Origin: Paenilisteria portnoyi
GTDB taxonomy: Bacteria; Bacillota; Bacilli; Lactobacillales; Listeriaceae
Reading direction: 5' to 3'
NCBI RefSeq assembly: GCF_014322795.1
Contig: NZ_JAASTT010000007.1
Coordinates: 1-64,000 of the forward strand
DNA length: 64,000 nucleotides
This document shows positions 44,514 through 53,874 of this stretch, piece by piece (the first letter of the stretch is position 1; the number at the start of each line of letters is the position of its first letter). The position numbers were made by a program, and so were the translations under genes. Below the pieces are notes generated by a model. That model ran no database searches. It worked only from the letters and a program-made list of their open reading frames with translations, and had not been told where the DNA came from.

Positions 44514-45020
44514 ACAAGCTTTTTTAGTGTTGCACTTCATACTGCGTCCGTATTTATGTTTATCCTTTTTATCTACGGCGCAGTTACATTGCTTCGGTAG
44601 AAATAAAAAAATCAATATGCCTCTATGTATCTCCCCATATACCATCAATGAAGCCTACCTACGAAAAATACTTGTTTTATTGCACAAGCACACATGAGTT
44701 TGAATCCCCAGTGCTATACTAATCTGTTAATAACGTATACAAGCACAATCCAATGTCTGTATACGGATTATATGTATATTGAGGATGTGATGGAAGTCAA
44801 GCAATTAATACGTTAAAAGGCAGTAATTATAAGAACTGGAGACGAAATCACGGTTTTAAAAATGTGCTAAAGAGACTATAGTGACTACGACCATACCTTG
44901 GTGATGCGAGGCGTTCTATGCTTGCCAAATGGGCTTATCACTAAATGAGCGTGAAAAAATTTTCATGCTATATTACAACAAATTTAAAAGATACGTGAAA
45001 ATTAAAAGGAGGCATTCATT
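44514..45020. other. Intergenic region before the Crp/Fnr gene
   Basis: About 500 bp with no gene I can support. A palindrome-like TGTTAATAACG (44725-44735) resembles a Crp/Fnr half-site arrangement. A ribosome site AAAGGAGG lies directly before the ATG at 45021. Confidence 0.4.
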
Positions 45021-45713
45021 ATGCTACAAACATTTGGTGTTGAAATCGACGAGAATTTCCTGGAAATACTACTGTTTTCCAATAAATCATTTGATAAATA
45101 TTCCAAGAAGAAAGTACTACCAGCTAAAACAGTTATTGATTCCACGGTGACAGACAATCGTTCCTTTATCTATATAGAAAAAGGGTTGACCAAAATTGTG
45201 GCAAGTCATAATACGAAAGAGACAACTATTTCATTCTCTGGAGACGGCGAATTTATAGGTTTTGCCTCATTATTATCAAGGGGAAGCAACCAGTTTGAAT
45301 TAGAAACGATTTCAGAAACGACGGCATATTTCATCGATCCGTACTTCGTCTTAAATGTTATCGACGAATCCGGTTGGGGGACCTCGATTCTACTGAAAAT
45401 TATCGAAAATCTAACACAATCCGTGAACTACTACGGCAAATTTAACTTACTACCAGCAAAAGCAAAAGTAGCAGCATCTTTGCTACACTTAGAATCTAAA
45501 AAGCTAGGCAAATCAGAGGGACATTTACCAAAAGAAATCTGTCAACACCACTTAGCTAGCTATTGTCAAATCACGCGCGAGTACGCAACGACGATACTAT
45601 CTAAGTTTGAAGAAGAGGGGCTCGTTAAATTAACGCCGAAACCAATTACAATCTTGGATACACAGACACTAAAAGAAATGGTCGGCTTCGAAGTATCAGG
45701 ATCTTTGCATTAA
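45021..45713 (+). CDS. Crp/Fnr-family regulator (PrfA-like architecture)
   Basis: 230 residues with cyclic-nucleotide-like beta barrel (about 20-120, FIYIEKGLTKIVASHNTKET) and C-terminal winged helix (HHLASYCQITREYATTILSK). No cysteine cluster for an iron-sulphur centre. Listeria genomes hold many such paralogues, PrfA among them; similarity by eye is not enough to call it PrfA. It stands upstream of the polyphosphate operon and may control that or the glycan cluster. Confidence 0.8.
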   Translation: MLQTFGVEIDENFLEILLFSNKSFDKYSKKKVLPAKTVIDSTVTDNRSFIYIEKGLTKIVASHNTKETTISFSGDGEFIGFASLLSRGSNQFELETISETTAYFIDPYFVLNVIDESGWGTSILLKIIENLTQSVNYYGKFNLLPAKAKVAASLLHLESKKLGKSEGHLPKEICQHHLASYCQITREYATTILSKFEEEGLVKLTPKPITILDTQTLKEMVGFEVSGSLH

Positions 45714-45721
45714 TAAATACA

Positions 45722-45763
45722 TGGCGGGAAGCGTGGTATATGAGCTAGTGCGCTTCCTGCAAT
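45722..45763 (+). terminator. Hairpin after the Crp/Fnr gene
   Basis: GGGAAGCG and CGCTTCC arms (about 45725-45732 and 45751-45757) form a GC-rich stem without a clear T run. Confidence 0.5.
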
Positions 45764-45850
45764 AGAAAACGTCATACTCTAAAGTGGATATTATAGATAG
45801 GTATAGGATATAAAATTGTATATTAAGAATATTATAAAAGGTGGATAGTG

Positions 45851-46561
45851 ATGCAAATTTTTGAACGTAAAGAAAAGAAATATATATTGAGCGAGGAGAA
45901 ATATACCTTGCTGGTAGACAGAATTTCGGAGCACATGAAGGAAGATAAGTACGGCCTACACACGATTTGTTCCCTTTATTATGATACAAATAACTACGAT
46001 TTAATTAAGCGATCGAGTGAAAAGCCAGCCTATAAAGAAAAGTTTAGAATCCGCACATACGGGGTTCCAAGTCATGAACAGATGGTCTATTTAGAAATCA
46101 AGAAAAAACTAAAGGGGATTGTGTATAAACGAAGAATTTCAATGCGTCTGAGTCAAGTAGATGCGTATATGCAAAGTGAGCAAGAGGAACAATTTGAAGA
46201 CAGATTAAATCAACAAATCAGCAACGAGATTTTTTGGCTAAAGAAAAAAGAGACGATCGCGCCTAAAGTTATCATTTCCTATGATAGAAGAGCTTTTAGC
46301 GCCTACAAAGAGGACGAGTTTAGAGTAACATTTGACGCGAAAATAAGGTGGCGCAACGACGATCTTCTGTTAGCAAATGGTCACGATGGGGAACTTGTGG
46401 CACCAGAAATAGATGTATTAATGGAAGTGAAATCATTGCATGCCTATCCTTTATGGTTTGTGAAAATTCTTTCCGATTTAGACCTCTATCCATCCAAATT
46501 TTCAAAATATGAACAAGTATATAGAAGATATTTAACTAATCAGAAAGTAGGAGTTTTATAA
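45851..46561 (+). CDS. VTC-domain polyphosphate polymerase-like protein
   Basis: 236 residues with the CYTH-like tunnel signature FERKEKKYILSEEKY at the start, KFRIRTYG and EIKKKLKGIVYKRR, lysine and arginine pairs that bind polyphosphate. It is related to the catalytic domain of yeast Vtc4. Bacterial copies are nearly always paired with a DUF4956 membrane protein, as here; the next gene starts in the stop codon. ATG 45851 after AAAGGTGG. Confidence 0.85.
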   Translation: MQIFERKEKKYILSEEKYTLLVDRISEHMKEDKYGLHTICSLYYDTNNYDLIKRSSEKPAYKEKFRIRTYGVPSHEQMVYLEIKKKLKGIVYKRRISMRLSQVDAYMQSEQEEQFEDRLNQQISNEIFWLKKKETIAPKVIISYDRRAFSAYKEDEFRVTFDAKIRWRNDDLLLANGHDGELVAPEIDVLMEVKSLHAYPLWFVKILSDLDLYPSKFSKYEQVYRRYLTNQKVGVL

Positions 46562-47238
46562 TGTTAGAAAACGTAGTTAAAAGTTCAATGATGGACCTAG
46601 ACGTGTGGCAAATAATTATGTATAGTGGGGCTTCGGTTCTTTTAGGGGTATTAGTGGCTTGCGTGCATATGTATCGCAACACCTATTCACAAAGTTTCAT
46701 CGTAACGCTGACGATTTTACCAATCTTGGTGCAGTCAGTTATCATGCTTGTAAATGGTAATGTCGGGACGGGTATTGCTGTTTTGGGGGCATTCAGTTTG
46801 ATTCGTTTCCGTTCTGTAGCAGGCGGGGCACGCGAAATTAGTAGTATCTTTTGGTCGATGGGCATTGGCCTGGCGACTGGAATGGGCTATATTATGTACG
46901 CGCTCATTTTCTCGGCATTTGTCGCAGTTGTTTTAATCGTCTTGACACGCACAAGGTTCGGATCAAAAAGTAAAGTCGCTGAGCGGAGCCTGCGTATTTC
47001 GATTCCAGAGGATATTGATTATGCGAATCTTTTCGATGACTTATTGCAAAGTTACGGCTATGAGATTTCGCTTGAACAAGTGCGGACAACGAATATGGGG
47101 AGTTTGATGGAGTTACGGTACTATATTAAACTGAAAAACGTCGAGCAAGAGAAAGAATTAATCGATGCCATCCGTACTAAAAATGGGAATTTACCGGTTA
47201 TTTCGGGCCGCGTTTCAAGCATTAAAGCGGAATTATAA
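46561..47238 (+). CDS. DUF4956 membrane protein
   Basis: 225 residues with four hydrophobic segments (about 15-35, 45-65, 70-85 and 100-125), the GAFSLIRFRSVAGGAREISS motif typical of DUF4956, and a cytoplasmic C-terminal domain. Partner of the VTC-domain protein, probably forming a membrane complex for polyphosphate synthesis. ATG overlaps the upstream stop (TAATG). Confidence 0.85.
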   Translation: MLENVVKSSMMDLDVWQIIMYSGASVLLGVLVACVHMYRNTYSQSFIVTLTILPILVQSVIMLVNGNVGTGIAVLGAFSLIRFRSVAGGAREISSIFWSMGIGLATGMGYIMYALIFSAFVAVVLIVLTRTRFGSKSKVAERSLRISIPEDIDYANLFDDLLQSYGYEISLEQVRTTNMGSLMELRYYIKLKNVEQEKELIDAIRTKNGNLPVISGRVSSIKAEL

Positions 47239-47420
47239 TGAAAAAATAAGAGAAGAGTCTCGGTTTATAGCCTAGGCTCTTATTCGTGATAATAGGTTAA
47301 AAGGTGAATTTGTATATAAAAATCCAATAATTAATGTTTTCTTTCTGTTTTCTGTACTTTCTATTTAAATTCCTCGGGTAGAATAGGGTTTGTAACAAAT
47401 AAATAGGAGGAGTTGAAAAA

Positions 47421-48344
47421 ATGGTTTTCAAAAAATATGTGTTAGGATTGATGCTTCTTTTTGTGGTAGCGTCTTTAGCAGCGTGCGGTATGGCAGACAA
47501 AGATACAGCGGCTACGAAAGCAAAAAAGGAGCCAAAGCAGGAGACGGCGACGGCCAAAGCTAATGCGGAGTTAAAAAAACTAGAGGAAAAGTACGGCGCA
47601 ACACTGGGAATTTATGCAGTTAATACAGCGGATAATCAGAAAATCAGTTATAATGACCAAGAACGATTTGCCTACGTATCTACTTATAAAGCGATGGCTG
47701 GGGGATTATTGCTTAAAAATTTAACATCCGAGCAACTAAATAAGCGCGTCTACTTCTCAAAAGAAGATTTAGTCGAGTATTCACCAGTCACAGAAAAGCA
47801 CGTTGAAAGTGGCATGACGGTAAAAGAAATCATCAACGCAGCTATGACATATAGTGATAATACGGCGGGAAACATCTTATTCCACCAATTAAGCGGTCCT
47901 AAAGGCTACCAAAAAGCGCTTGCAAAAATTGGCGATAAAACAACGCAAGCAGATCGATTTGAACCAGAATTGAATGGGGCTGTTCCTGGGGATAAACGTG
48001 ATACAACGACTCCAGAAGCAATGGCGAAAGGACTGTCATTCCTAATAACGAAAGGAAATATGGCATCTGATCGATTGGATTATTTCAAGCAAACCTTGAT
48101 TGATAATACAACCGGCGACAAATTAATTCGTGCAGGCGTTCCGGACGGTTACACTGTTGGAGATAAGACAGGCGCGGGCTCGTACGGCACTCGGAATGAT
48201 ATCGCGGTCATTTATCCTAAAGAAAAAGGTGCGAAACCATTAGTCTGGGTGATCTATTCTAAAAAAACAGGAAAAGATGATGAATATAACGATCAATTGA
48301 TAGCAGACGCAGCAAGAGTACTTAGCAACTACTTTGCTTTGTAA
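47421..48344 (+). CDS. Class A beta-lactamase-like lipoprotein
   Basis: 307 residues. Lipoprotein signal LLFVVASLAACG (Cys about 24). All three serine active-site motifs are present: S87-TY-K90, an S-D-N triad in TYSDNTAGN (about 145) and KTG in GDKTGAGSYG (about 249). This is the class A penicillinase layout. An E166-type Glu appears possible in the omega-loop region (FEPELN), as in class A enzymes. Preceded by AGGAGG. Whether it gives resistance cannot be judged. Confidence 0.9.
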   Translation: MVFKKYVLGLMLLFVVASLAACGMADKDTAATKAKKEPKQETATAKANAELKKLEEKYGATLGIYAVNTADNQKISYNDQERFAYVSTYKAMAGGLLLKNLTSEQLNKRVYFSKEDLVEYSPVTEKHVESGMTVKEIINAAMTYSDNTAGNILFHQLSGPKGYQKALAKIGDKTTQADRFEPELNGAVPGDKRDTTTPEAMAKGLSFLITKGNMASDRLDYFKQTLIDNTTGDKLIRAGVPDGYTVGDKTGAGSYGTRNDIAVIYPKEKGAKPLVWVIYSKKTGKDDEYNDQLIADAARVLSNYFAL

Positions 48345-48377
48345 CCTCAATATGCATGAGAGCAAGGCGAGCATGTA

Positions 48378-48501
48378 ATCCTTATCGCATAAGGATGGCA
48401 GATAAATGAAAATTCTCTGCCTATTGGAGTACTCATTTCATGTCGAAGGACTCCAACAACACGCTGTGGTTTGGCAAAAAATCATGTTGGGCCGTTTTTC
48501 T
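48378..48501 (+). ncRNA. Structured RNA with alternative hairpins and a terminator
   Basis: Four hairpins in a row: ATCCTTAT/ATAAGGAT (48378-48396), GGCAGA/TCTGCC (48397-48421), TTGGAGT/ACTCCAA (48424-48456) and CCAACA/TGTTGG (48453-48490), the last followed by GCCGTTTTT. The third and fourth share bases 48453-48456, so only one can form, as in an attenuator or riboswitch. It does not fit a class I know. It starts just after the beta-lactamase gene. Confidence 0.5.
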
Positions 48502-48509
48502 ATTGATTG

Positions 48510-48540
48510 AGGAGACTCGTTTTATGGGTCTCCTTTTTCT
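48510..48540 (+). terminator. Second terminator
   Basis: Stem AGGAGAC/GTCTCCT (48510-48516 with 48528-48534) followed by TTTTTCT. The stretch 48541-48990 that follows is AT-rich and holds no gene I can support. Confidence 0.7.
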
Positions 48541-48997
48541 GCGATAAATCTCGAAAATTGTTATATATAAGTCTCTACAACGCACAATTTTGGGATAAAA
48601 AAAGAAATCAATGTGATACGGTTTGGGACCTTTTTATGGTATTATTAGAGATGAAAGTAATAGTGGGAGTGCGGATAGTGAAAGAGGATTTGTAAAGTCT
48701 TATTTGCAATTTCATTTTTCGCATTATTTACAATTAGTCGTATATCACACATTGAAACTCTAAAAACATCGTCGTAAATAACATAATAAGGTTAGAACAA
48801 CTCGTAAATTTTGAAATGATGCTTTTTTGATCAGAAATATTTATTGGAGGGGTTGTAGTCTTTTTTTTCGGGAATAGAGAGATTAGCTGTATGATCATTA
48901 CATAAACCACCAAGACACGAATTGTAAGATTACTTTAATAGTGCAATTATTTTAAAGGTAGAATCACGAATTTGGAAGCAGAGTGGAGGTAATCAGG

Positions 48998-51468
48998 ATG
49001 AAATGGATGGAAAAAGAAATACAAGCCATTTTTACAGCGTTAAATACGAATGCTGATAAGGGGTTAACAGGTGCGGCTGCGTCGACGAAAAAGGCGGAGG
49101 TTGGACCGAATAAGTTCGAGGAAGGGCAGAAGGAGACGCTACTTGCCAAAATTGGACATCATTTGCTGGAGATTACGACGATTATCTTACTTGTGGCCGC
49201 GGCGATTTCGCTTTATTTGGCGGTTACAACGGGTTATGGCTATCCAAAAGTCATCGTTATTTTGGGGATTGTAGTGCTGAATATGGTGCTGGGAATTTAC
49301 CAGGAGAACAATGCGGAGCGGGCGCTTGAGGCATTGCAGAACATGAACGCGCACATGACGCTGGTCGTTCGTGATGGTGTGAAGCAGGAAATTGACGCGA
49401 CGGAATTGGTGCCTGGAGATATCATTGAACTTGGCGCGGGAGACATGATTCCAGCGGATGCGCGGATTATTGAGAGTAGCAGTTTGCAGGTCGAGGAGTC
49501 GGCGCTGACTGGTGAGAGCTTGCCGGTGGAGAAGGATGCGAACGCGATTGTGAGCGAGAAGTCGCCGCTTGGGGATCGCTTTAACATGTTGTTTTCGGGA
49601 TGTTTGGTGACGGGAGGTCGCGCGCGGGCCATCGTTGTGGAAACTGGGATGGATACGGAAATGGGGAAAATTGCGAGTCTGATTAACGCGACGAAGAAAA
49701 CGGAGACACCGCTACAAAAACGCTTGAAGGAACTTGCGAAACGGTTGAGTATTGTGGCGCTGATCGCGGTATCACTTGCGGTTGCGGCGGTTCCGGAGAC
49801 TTTGCCGGTTATTGTGACGATTACGCTTGCTTATGGCGTGCAAAACATGGTGAAGAAAAACACGATTATTAGACGGATTCCTGCTGTGGAAACGATTGAG
49901 AACACGTCGGTGATTTGTTCGGATAAGACGGGGACATTGACGCAGAACAAGATGCGAATTCAGCAGATTTGGTCGGTGGGCATGACGCCAAAACCGGTGG
50001 AGGAAACGTTTGATACGTCTGAAAATGAGCTTTTGGAAATGCTGAGTTTATCGAATAACGCGACGATTGAAGTGACGGATGGTGTAGAGAATATTATTGG
50101 TGACCCGACGGAATCTTCTATTATTCGTCTGTTGAATGAGAAGGGTTTGACGAAAAAGGAATTGGAGCAGAAATCACCACGGGTATTTGAATTACCGTTT
50201 GATTCGGAGCGGAAGCTGATGACGACGATTCATGAAGTGGAAGGTGGATTCCTCTCGATTACAAAGGGTGCTTTTGACAGGATTCCGGTTGCTTTTTCGG
50301 AGGAGTTGTTGGAGCAAGCACGGGAGATTCATGATCGGTTTGCGGAGAAGGCGTTACGCGTCATTTCGGTTGGTTATAAATGCTATGCCGAGATGCCAGA
50401 GGATTTGACGGCGGAGGCGCTGGAACGCGATGTGACTTTTGCGGGGATGGTTGGGATGATTGATCCGCCACGACCTGAGAGTAAGCGCGCGGTTTCGGAG
50501 GCGAAGCGAGCGGGAATAAAAACGGTAATGATCACGGGCGACCATATTGTGACGGCTTCGGCGATTGCTAGGGAAATTGGTATTTTGGAAGAGGGGGACA
50601 AATCGATTACTGGTACCGAACTTGCCGAGATGTCGCAGGAGGAATTGGAGCGCACGGTACGCGATTATGCGGTGTATGCGCGCGTGAGCCCTGAGTATAA
50701 AATTCGAATCGTCCAAGCTTGGCAGAAAAATGGGGAAGTGGTGACGATGACCGGGGATGGCGTGAATGATGCGCCGGCCTTGAAAGCAGCGGATGTGGGT
50801 GCTGCGATGGGAATTACGGGAACCGATGTATCGAAAAATGCGGCAGATATGGTCATCACGGATGATAATTTTGCGACGATTGTAGACGCTGTGTCGGAAG
50901 GTCGGACGGCGTATGAGAATATTCGCAAAACGATTTATTTCTTACTCAGCACGAACTTCTCGCAGATATTCATTATGTTTATCGCGATTACACTTGGATG
51001 GGGCGCACCAGTAGTAGCGGTGCAATTGCTACTGATTAACGTGGTCGCCGAAAAGTCGCGACACAAGCGGTTGTGTTCACCTTTGTAACTTTGATTGGGT
51101 TTTATATTGGAAGATTCGTGGATATTAATGCAGACATCGGCGCGAGTGCTGAGGTTGGCATGACAATGGCGTTCGTCATTTTAGCGTGGTCGTCTGTATC
51201 GCATATTTTCAACGTTCGCAGCGACGAGTCTATTTTCAAAATTGGTTTTTTATCGAATAAACCACTATTCTTTAGCGCGATGCTATCGATGGTGATTATT
51301 TTGCTAATGGTTGTTATTCCGCCAGTTGCTAACATGTTCTACCTAGTGCCACTAAGCTTGACGCACTGGTTGCTGGCATTCGGATTATCCGTTTTCCCAT
51401 TAGTATTTGTAGAAATTCAAAAAGCGATCAAAAATCGCAAACAAAAAGGAGACGAGAAATATGCGTAA
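48998..51468 (+). pseudogene. Cation-transporting P-type ATPase, damaged
   Basis: ATG 48998 after GGAGGT opens a PMCA/SERCA-like ATPase: LTGESLPV, ICSDKTGTLTQNKM, TGDGVNDAPALK are intact. Two parts are missing. Around 49765 the text passes from KRLSIVALIA straight to VSLAVAAVPETLP, losing about 30 residues including the third membrane helix. Around 51050 LLLINVV jumps to KSRHKRLCSPL and stops at 51088; the family tail continues in another frame (ATQAVVFTFVTLIGFY to 51468), with the TM7-8 loop lost. Such a protein cannot fold normally. It may be a true pseudogene or, less likely, assembly damage. Confidence 0.8.
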
Positions 51469-52402
51469 TGACAAACAAAAAGTGATTTTAGTAGGTGCTG
51501 GGGACGTTGGAGCAAGTTATGCCTTCGCGTTAACCGCACAAAATATTGCACGTGAAATTGGTATTATTGATTTAAATGTAGGCAAAAAAACAGGTGATGC
51601 GCTGGATTTATCCCATGGTTTGGCGTATACATCACCGAAACAAATCTATGTAGCAAGCTATGACGACTGCGCGGATGCTGACCTCGTTGTTATTACAGCA
51701 GGCGCGGCACAAGCTCCAGGAGAAACGCGACTTGATTTAATCGGCAAAAACTTAAAAATCACGAAAGCAATCGTGGATAGCGTCATGGCAAGTGGCTTTG
51801 ACGGACTATTTTTAGTTGCATCAAACCCTGTGGATGTCTTGACGTACGCCGTTTGGAAATATTCAGGCTTACCAAAACACCGCGTCATTGGTTCAGGAAC
51901 ATCACTTGATAGCGCGCGATTCCAACAAGCACTCGCTGAACTTGTCGGCGTCGATGCCCGTGACGTGCAAGCCTATACACTCGGCGAACATGGCGATAGC
52001 CAATTCCCAGTTTGGTCACACGCTAATATCGGTGGTTTGCAAATTAAAGAATGGATGCATGACCATCCGGAAATTACCGACGAGGTTCTGGATGAGCTAT
52101 TCCATAAAGTTCGTGATGCAGCCTATGAAATCATCGAGCACAAAGGCTCCACCTATTACGGCATTGCAATTTCATTAGCCCGGATTACAAAAGCGATTTT
52201 TAACGATGAAAATGCGATTTTGCCATTGTCCGTTTATTTAGAAGGTCAATATGGACATAGCGATATTTATATTGGGTCAACCGCGGTTATCAATCGCCAA
52301 GGAATCAAGTTTATTATCGAAATGCCACTGAACGAAAAGGAACAATCAGATATGGATAACTCAGTTAGTGAAATTAAATCTATGATGCAGGACTTCTTCT
52401 AA
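51461..52402 (+). CDS. ldh: L-lactate dehydrogenase
   Basis: 313 residues. NAD site [14 protein letters not shown], substrate arginine region in the ETRLDL loop, and catalytic histidine in [12 protein letters not shown]. Reduces pyruvate to lactate with NADH in fermentation. The segment near residues 79-98 ([14 protein letters not shown]) is standard for LDH and not malate dehydrogenase. It overlaps the decayed ATPase by eight bases and may still use its promoter. Listeria has more than one ldh; this is probably not the main one. Confidence 0.92.
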   Translation: MRNDKQKVILVGAGDVGASYAFALTAQNIAREIGIIDLNVGKKTGDALDLSHGLAYTSPKQIYVASYDDCADADLVVITAGAAQAPGETRLDLIGKNLKITKAIVDSVMASGFDGLFLVASNPVDVLTYAVWKYSGLPKHRVIGSGTSLDSARFQQALAELVGVDARDVQAYTLGEHGDSQFPVWSHANIGGLQIKEWMHDHPEITDEVLDELFHKVRDAAYEIIEHKGSTYYGIAISLARITKAIFNDENAILPLSVYLEGQYGHSDIYIGSTAVINRQGIKFIIEMPLNEKEQSDMDNSVSEIKSMMQDFF

Positions 52403-52653
52403 TGGCTCAGCGGAGCGAGAAGGCTGTAGTTCCTAGGCAAAAGCGAGCACCGAAGCGGAGCGTACGATTGTACGTGAGCATCGGAGCACAGCTTTTAACG
52501 ACGGAAATGCAGTCTTCTTGCTTCGCTGAGGTTTGGTGGTGGAGACGAATTTTAGCGTAGAAACATGAGCACTGACGCTTAGCTTTGAGCCTGAAGCTGG
52601 GATTTGATGGGGAAACACGATGACATAGATTTAGATAGACGGGGGAGTTTTAC
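52403..52653 (+). other. GC-richer structured intergenic element
   Basis: No gene. Contains dyads such as CGTACGATTGTACG (52461-52474), and repeated GAGCA/CGGAGC words. Base composition is clearly higher in GC than the flanks. It looks like a mobile or repeated intergenic RNA-like element of the kind I recall from Listeria genomes, but copy number was not tested. Confidence 0.4.
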
Positions 52654-53763
52654 ATGGAAGAGAAACATGAGGTTGAAGGGAAGTCGAATTTGGAGAGGCA
52701 GAAGCGGTTTTTGATTCGATTTTTATATTTGGCTAGTATCGTTGTCGTGATTATCCTTTTTATTAAGTATGTTTTGCCGTTGACTTATCCGTTTTTGATT
52801 GGATTCGGCTTGGCGTGGATGTGTATGCCTCTCACTCGACTGCTCGCTCGCAAAACGAAGTGGCGGAATCGCAATGCATGGGGATTGATTGTCATGTTGT
52901 TCTTCTACGCGATTCTTAGCACCCTGCTCATTCTGGGATTGCTGGAGCTTTTTAAGTTGCTCGGTAGCTCAATCGGCAGTATTCCGAGGTATTATCAAAA
53001 CGATATTTTACCAGCCTTGCAAAAAATCGAGGACTGGGGCGCCGATTGGATCGATAATATTGCGCCTGATCTCGCGCAGCAATACCATGATGTTTTCCAT
53101 GCCGTTATCGCCAAAATTGGTCGTTTCGCACTTTCGTTATCGGGTAGCATTGCTAGCTGGATTGGCTCTGTGACACTTTCCTTGCCAGGCATTTTCATCT
53201 TCTTTTCCTTCAGCATGTTGTTTTCCTTTTTCATCGTTTGGGACTTTGACAAAGTGGGGGCGTTCATGCGGAAGCAACTGCCAGATCGCGTGAACGAAAC
53301 GATGCAAAATGTGCATAAACATTTCAAAACAACGACAGTGGATTACATCAAAGCATACCTTATTATCGCTGGAATCACGTGTGTCGAGCTTTTCATCGGC
53401 CTCATGATTCTAGGCGTCCCGAACGCGATTTGGATTGCTCTTGGCATTTCTGTTTTCGATATGATTCCTGTATTCGGAACTGGTGGTATCATGATTCCGT
53501 GGGTGCTTCTGATGTTCATCAACGGCGATTTTGCCTTCGCAATCGAACTGCTCATTTTATACATCGTTATTACCGTTATTAGAAACATCATCGAGCCAAA
53601 AATTCTCGGCACAAAATTAGGACTGAACCCTGTTATTGCCTTGTTCACACTCTACATTGGCTTACAACTATTCGGCATTATCGGTCTGATTCTCGCGCCA
53701 ATTATCACGGTTATCGTAAAAGATCTACACGATGCCGGTAAGTTCAAAATTTGGAAATACTAA
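52654..53763 (+). CDS. AI-2E family transporter (YtvI-like)
   Basis: 369 residues with about eight membrane segments and the family motif FGTGGIMIPWVLLMFINGDF near residues 275-295, plus EPKILGTKLGLNPV. PerM/AI-2E proteins are exporters or channels of ions and small signals; YtvI is the closest Bacillus relative by eye. No substrate can be assigned. Ends at a strong terminator. Confidence 0.85.
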   Translation: MEEKHEVEGKSNLERQKRFLIRFLYLASIVVVIILFIKYVLPLTYPFLIGFGLAWMCMPLTRLLARKTKWRNRNAWGLIVMLFFYAILSTLLILGLLELFKLLGSSIGSIPRYYQNDILPALQKIEDWGADWIDNIAPDLAQQYHDVFHAVIAKIGRFALSLSGSIASWIGSVTLSLPGIFIFFSFSMLFSFFIVWDFDKVGAFMRKQLPDRVNETMQNVHKHFKTTTVDYIKAYLIIAGITCVELFIGLMILGVPNAIWIALGISVFDMIPVFGTGGIMIPWVLLMFINGDFAFAIELLILYIVITVIRNIIEPKILGTKLGLNPVIALFTLYIGLQLFGIIGLILAPIITVIVKDLHDAGKFKIWKY

Positions 53764-53768
53764 TAATT

Positions 53769-53802
53769 ATTGCTACGATCCATAATACGGCGTAGCAATT
53801 TG
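53769..53802. terminator. Terminator
   Basis: Nine-bp perfect stem (53769-53777 with 53791-53799) followed by TTTG. Confidence 0.8.
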
Positions 53803-53874
53803 TTGTATATAACAGGACAAACCGCCCATCTCCATGTATAATTGAAATAGAAATAAGAAAAAGGGAGCCATTAT

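Noticed and set aside
45021-45713. PrfA itself
   Set aside because: Listeria has many Crp/Fnr paralogues; no virulence cluster or PrfA-box promoters are visible around it.
48378-48501. M-box (magnesium) riboswitch
   Set aside because: ATGTCGAAGGAC resembles part of the M-box, but the conserved GGTGAGGCTCCT and GCTAAAG parts are missing.
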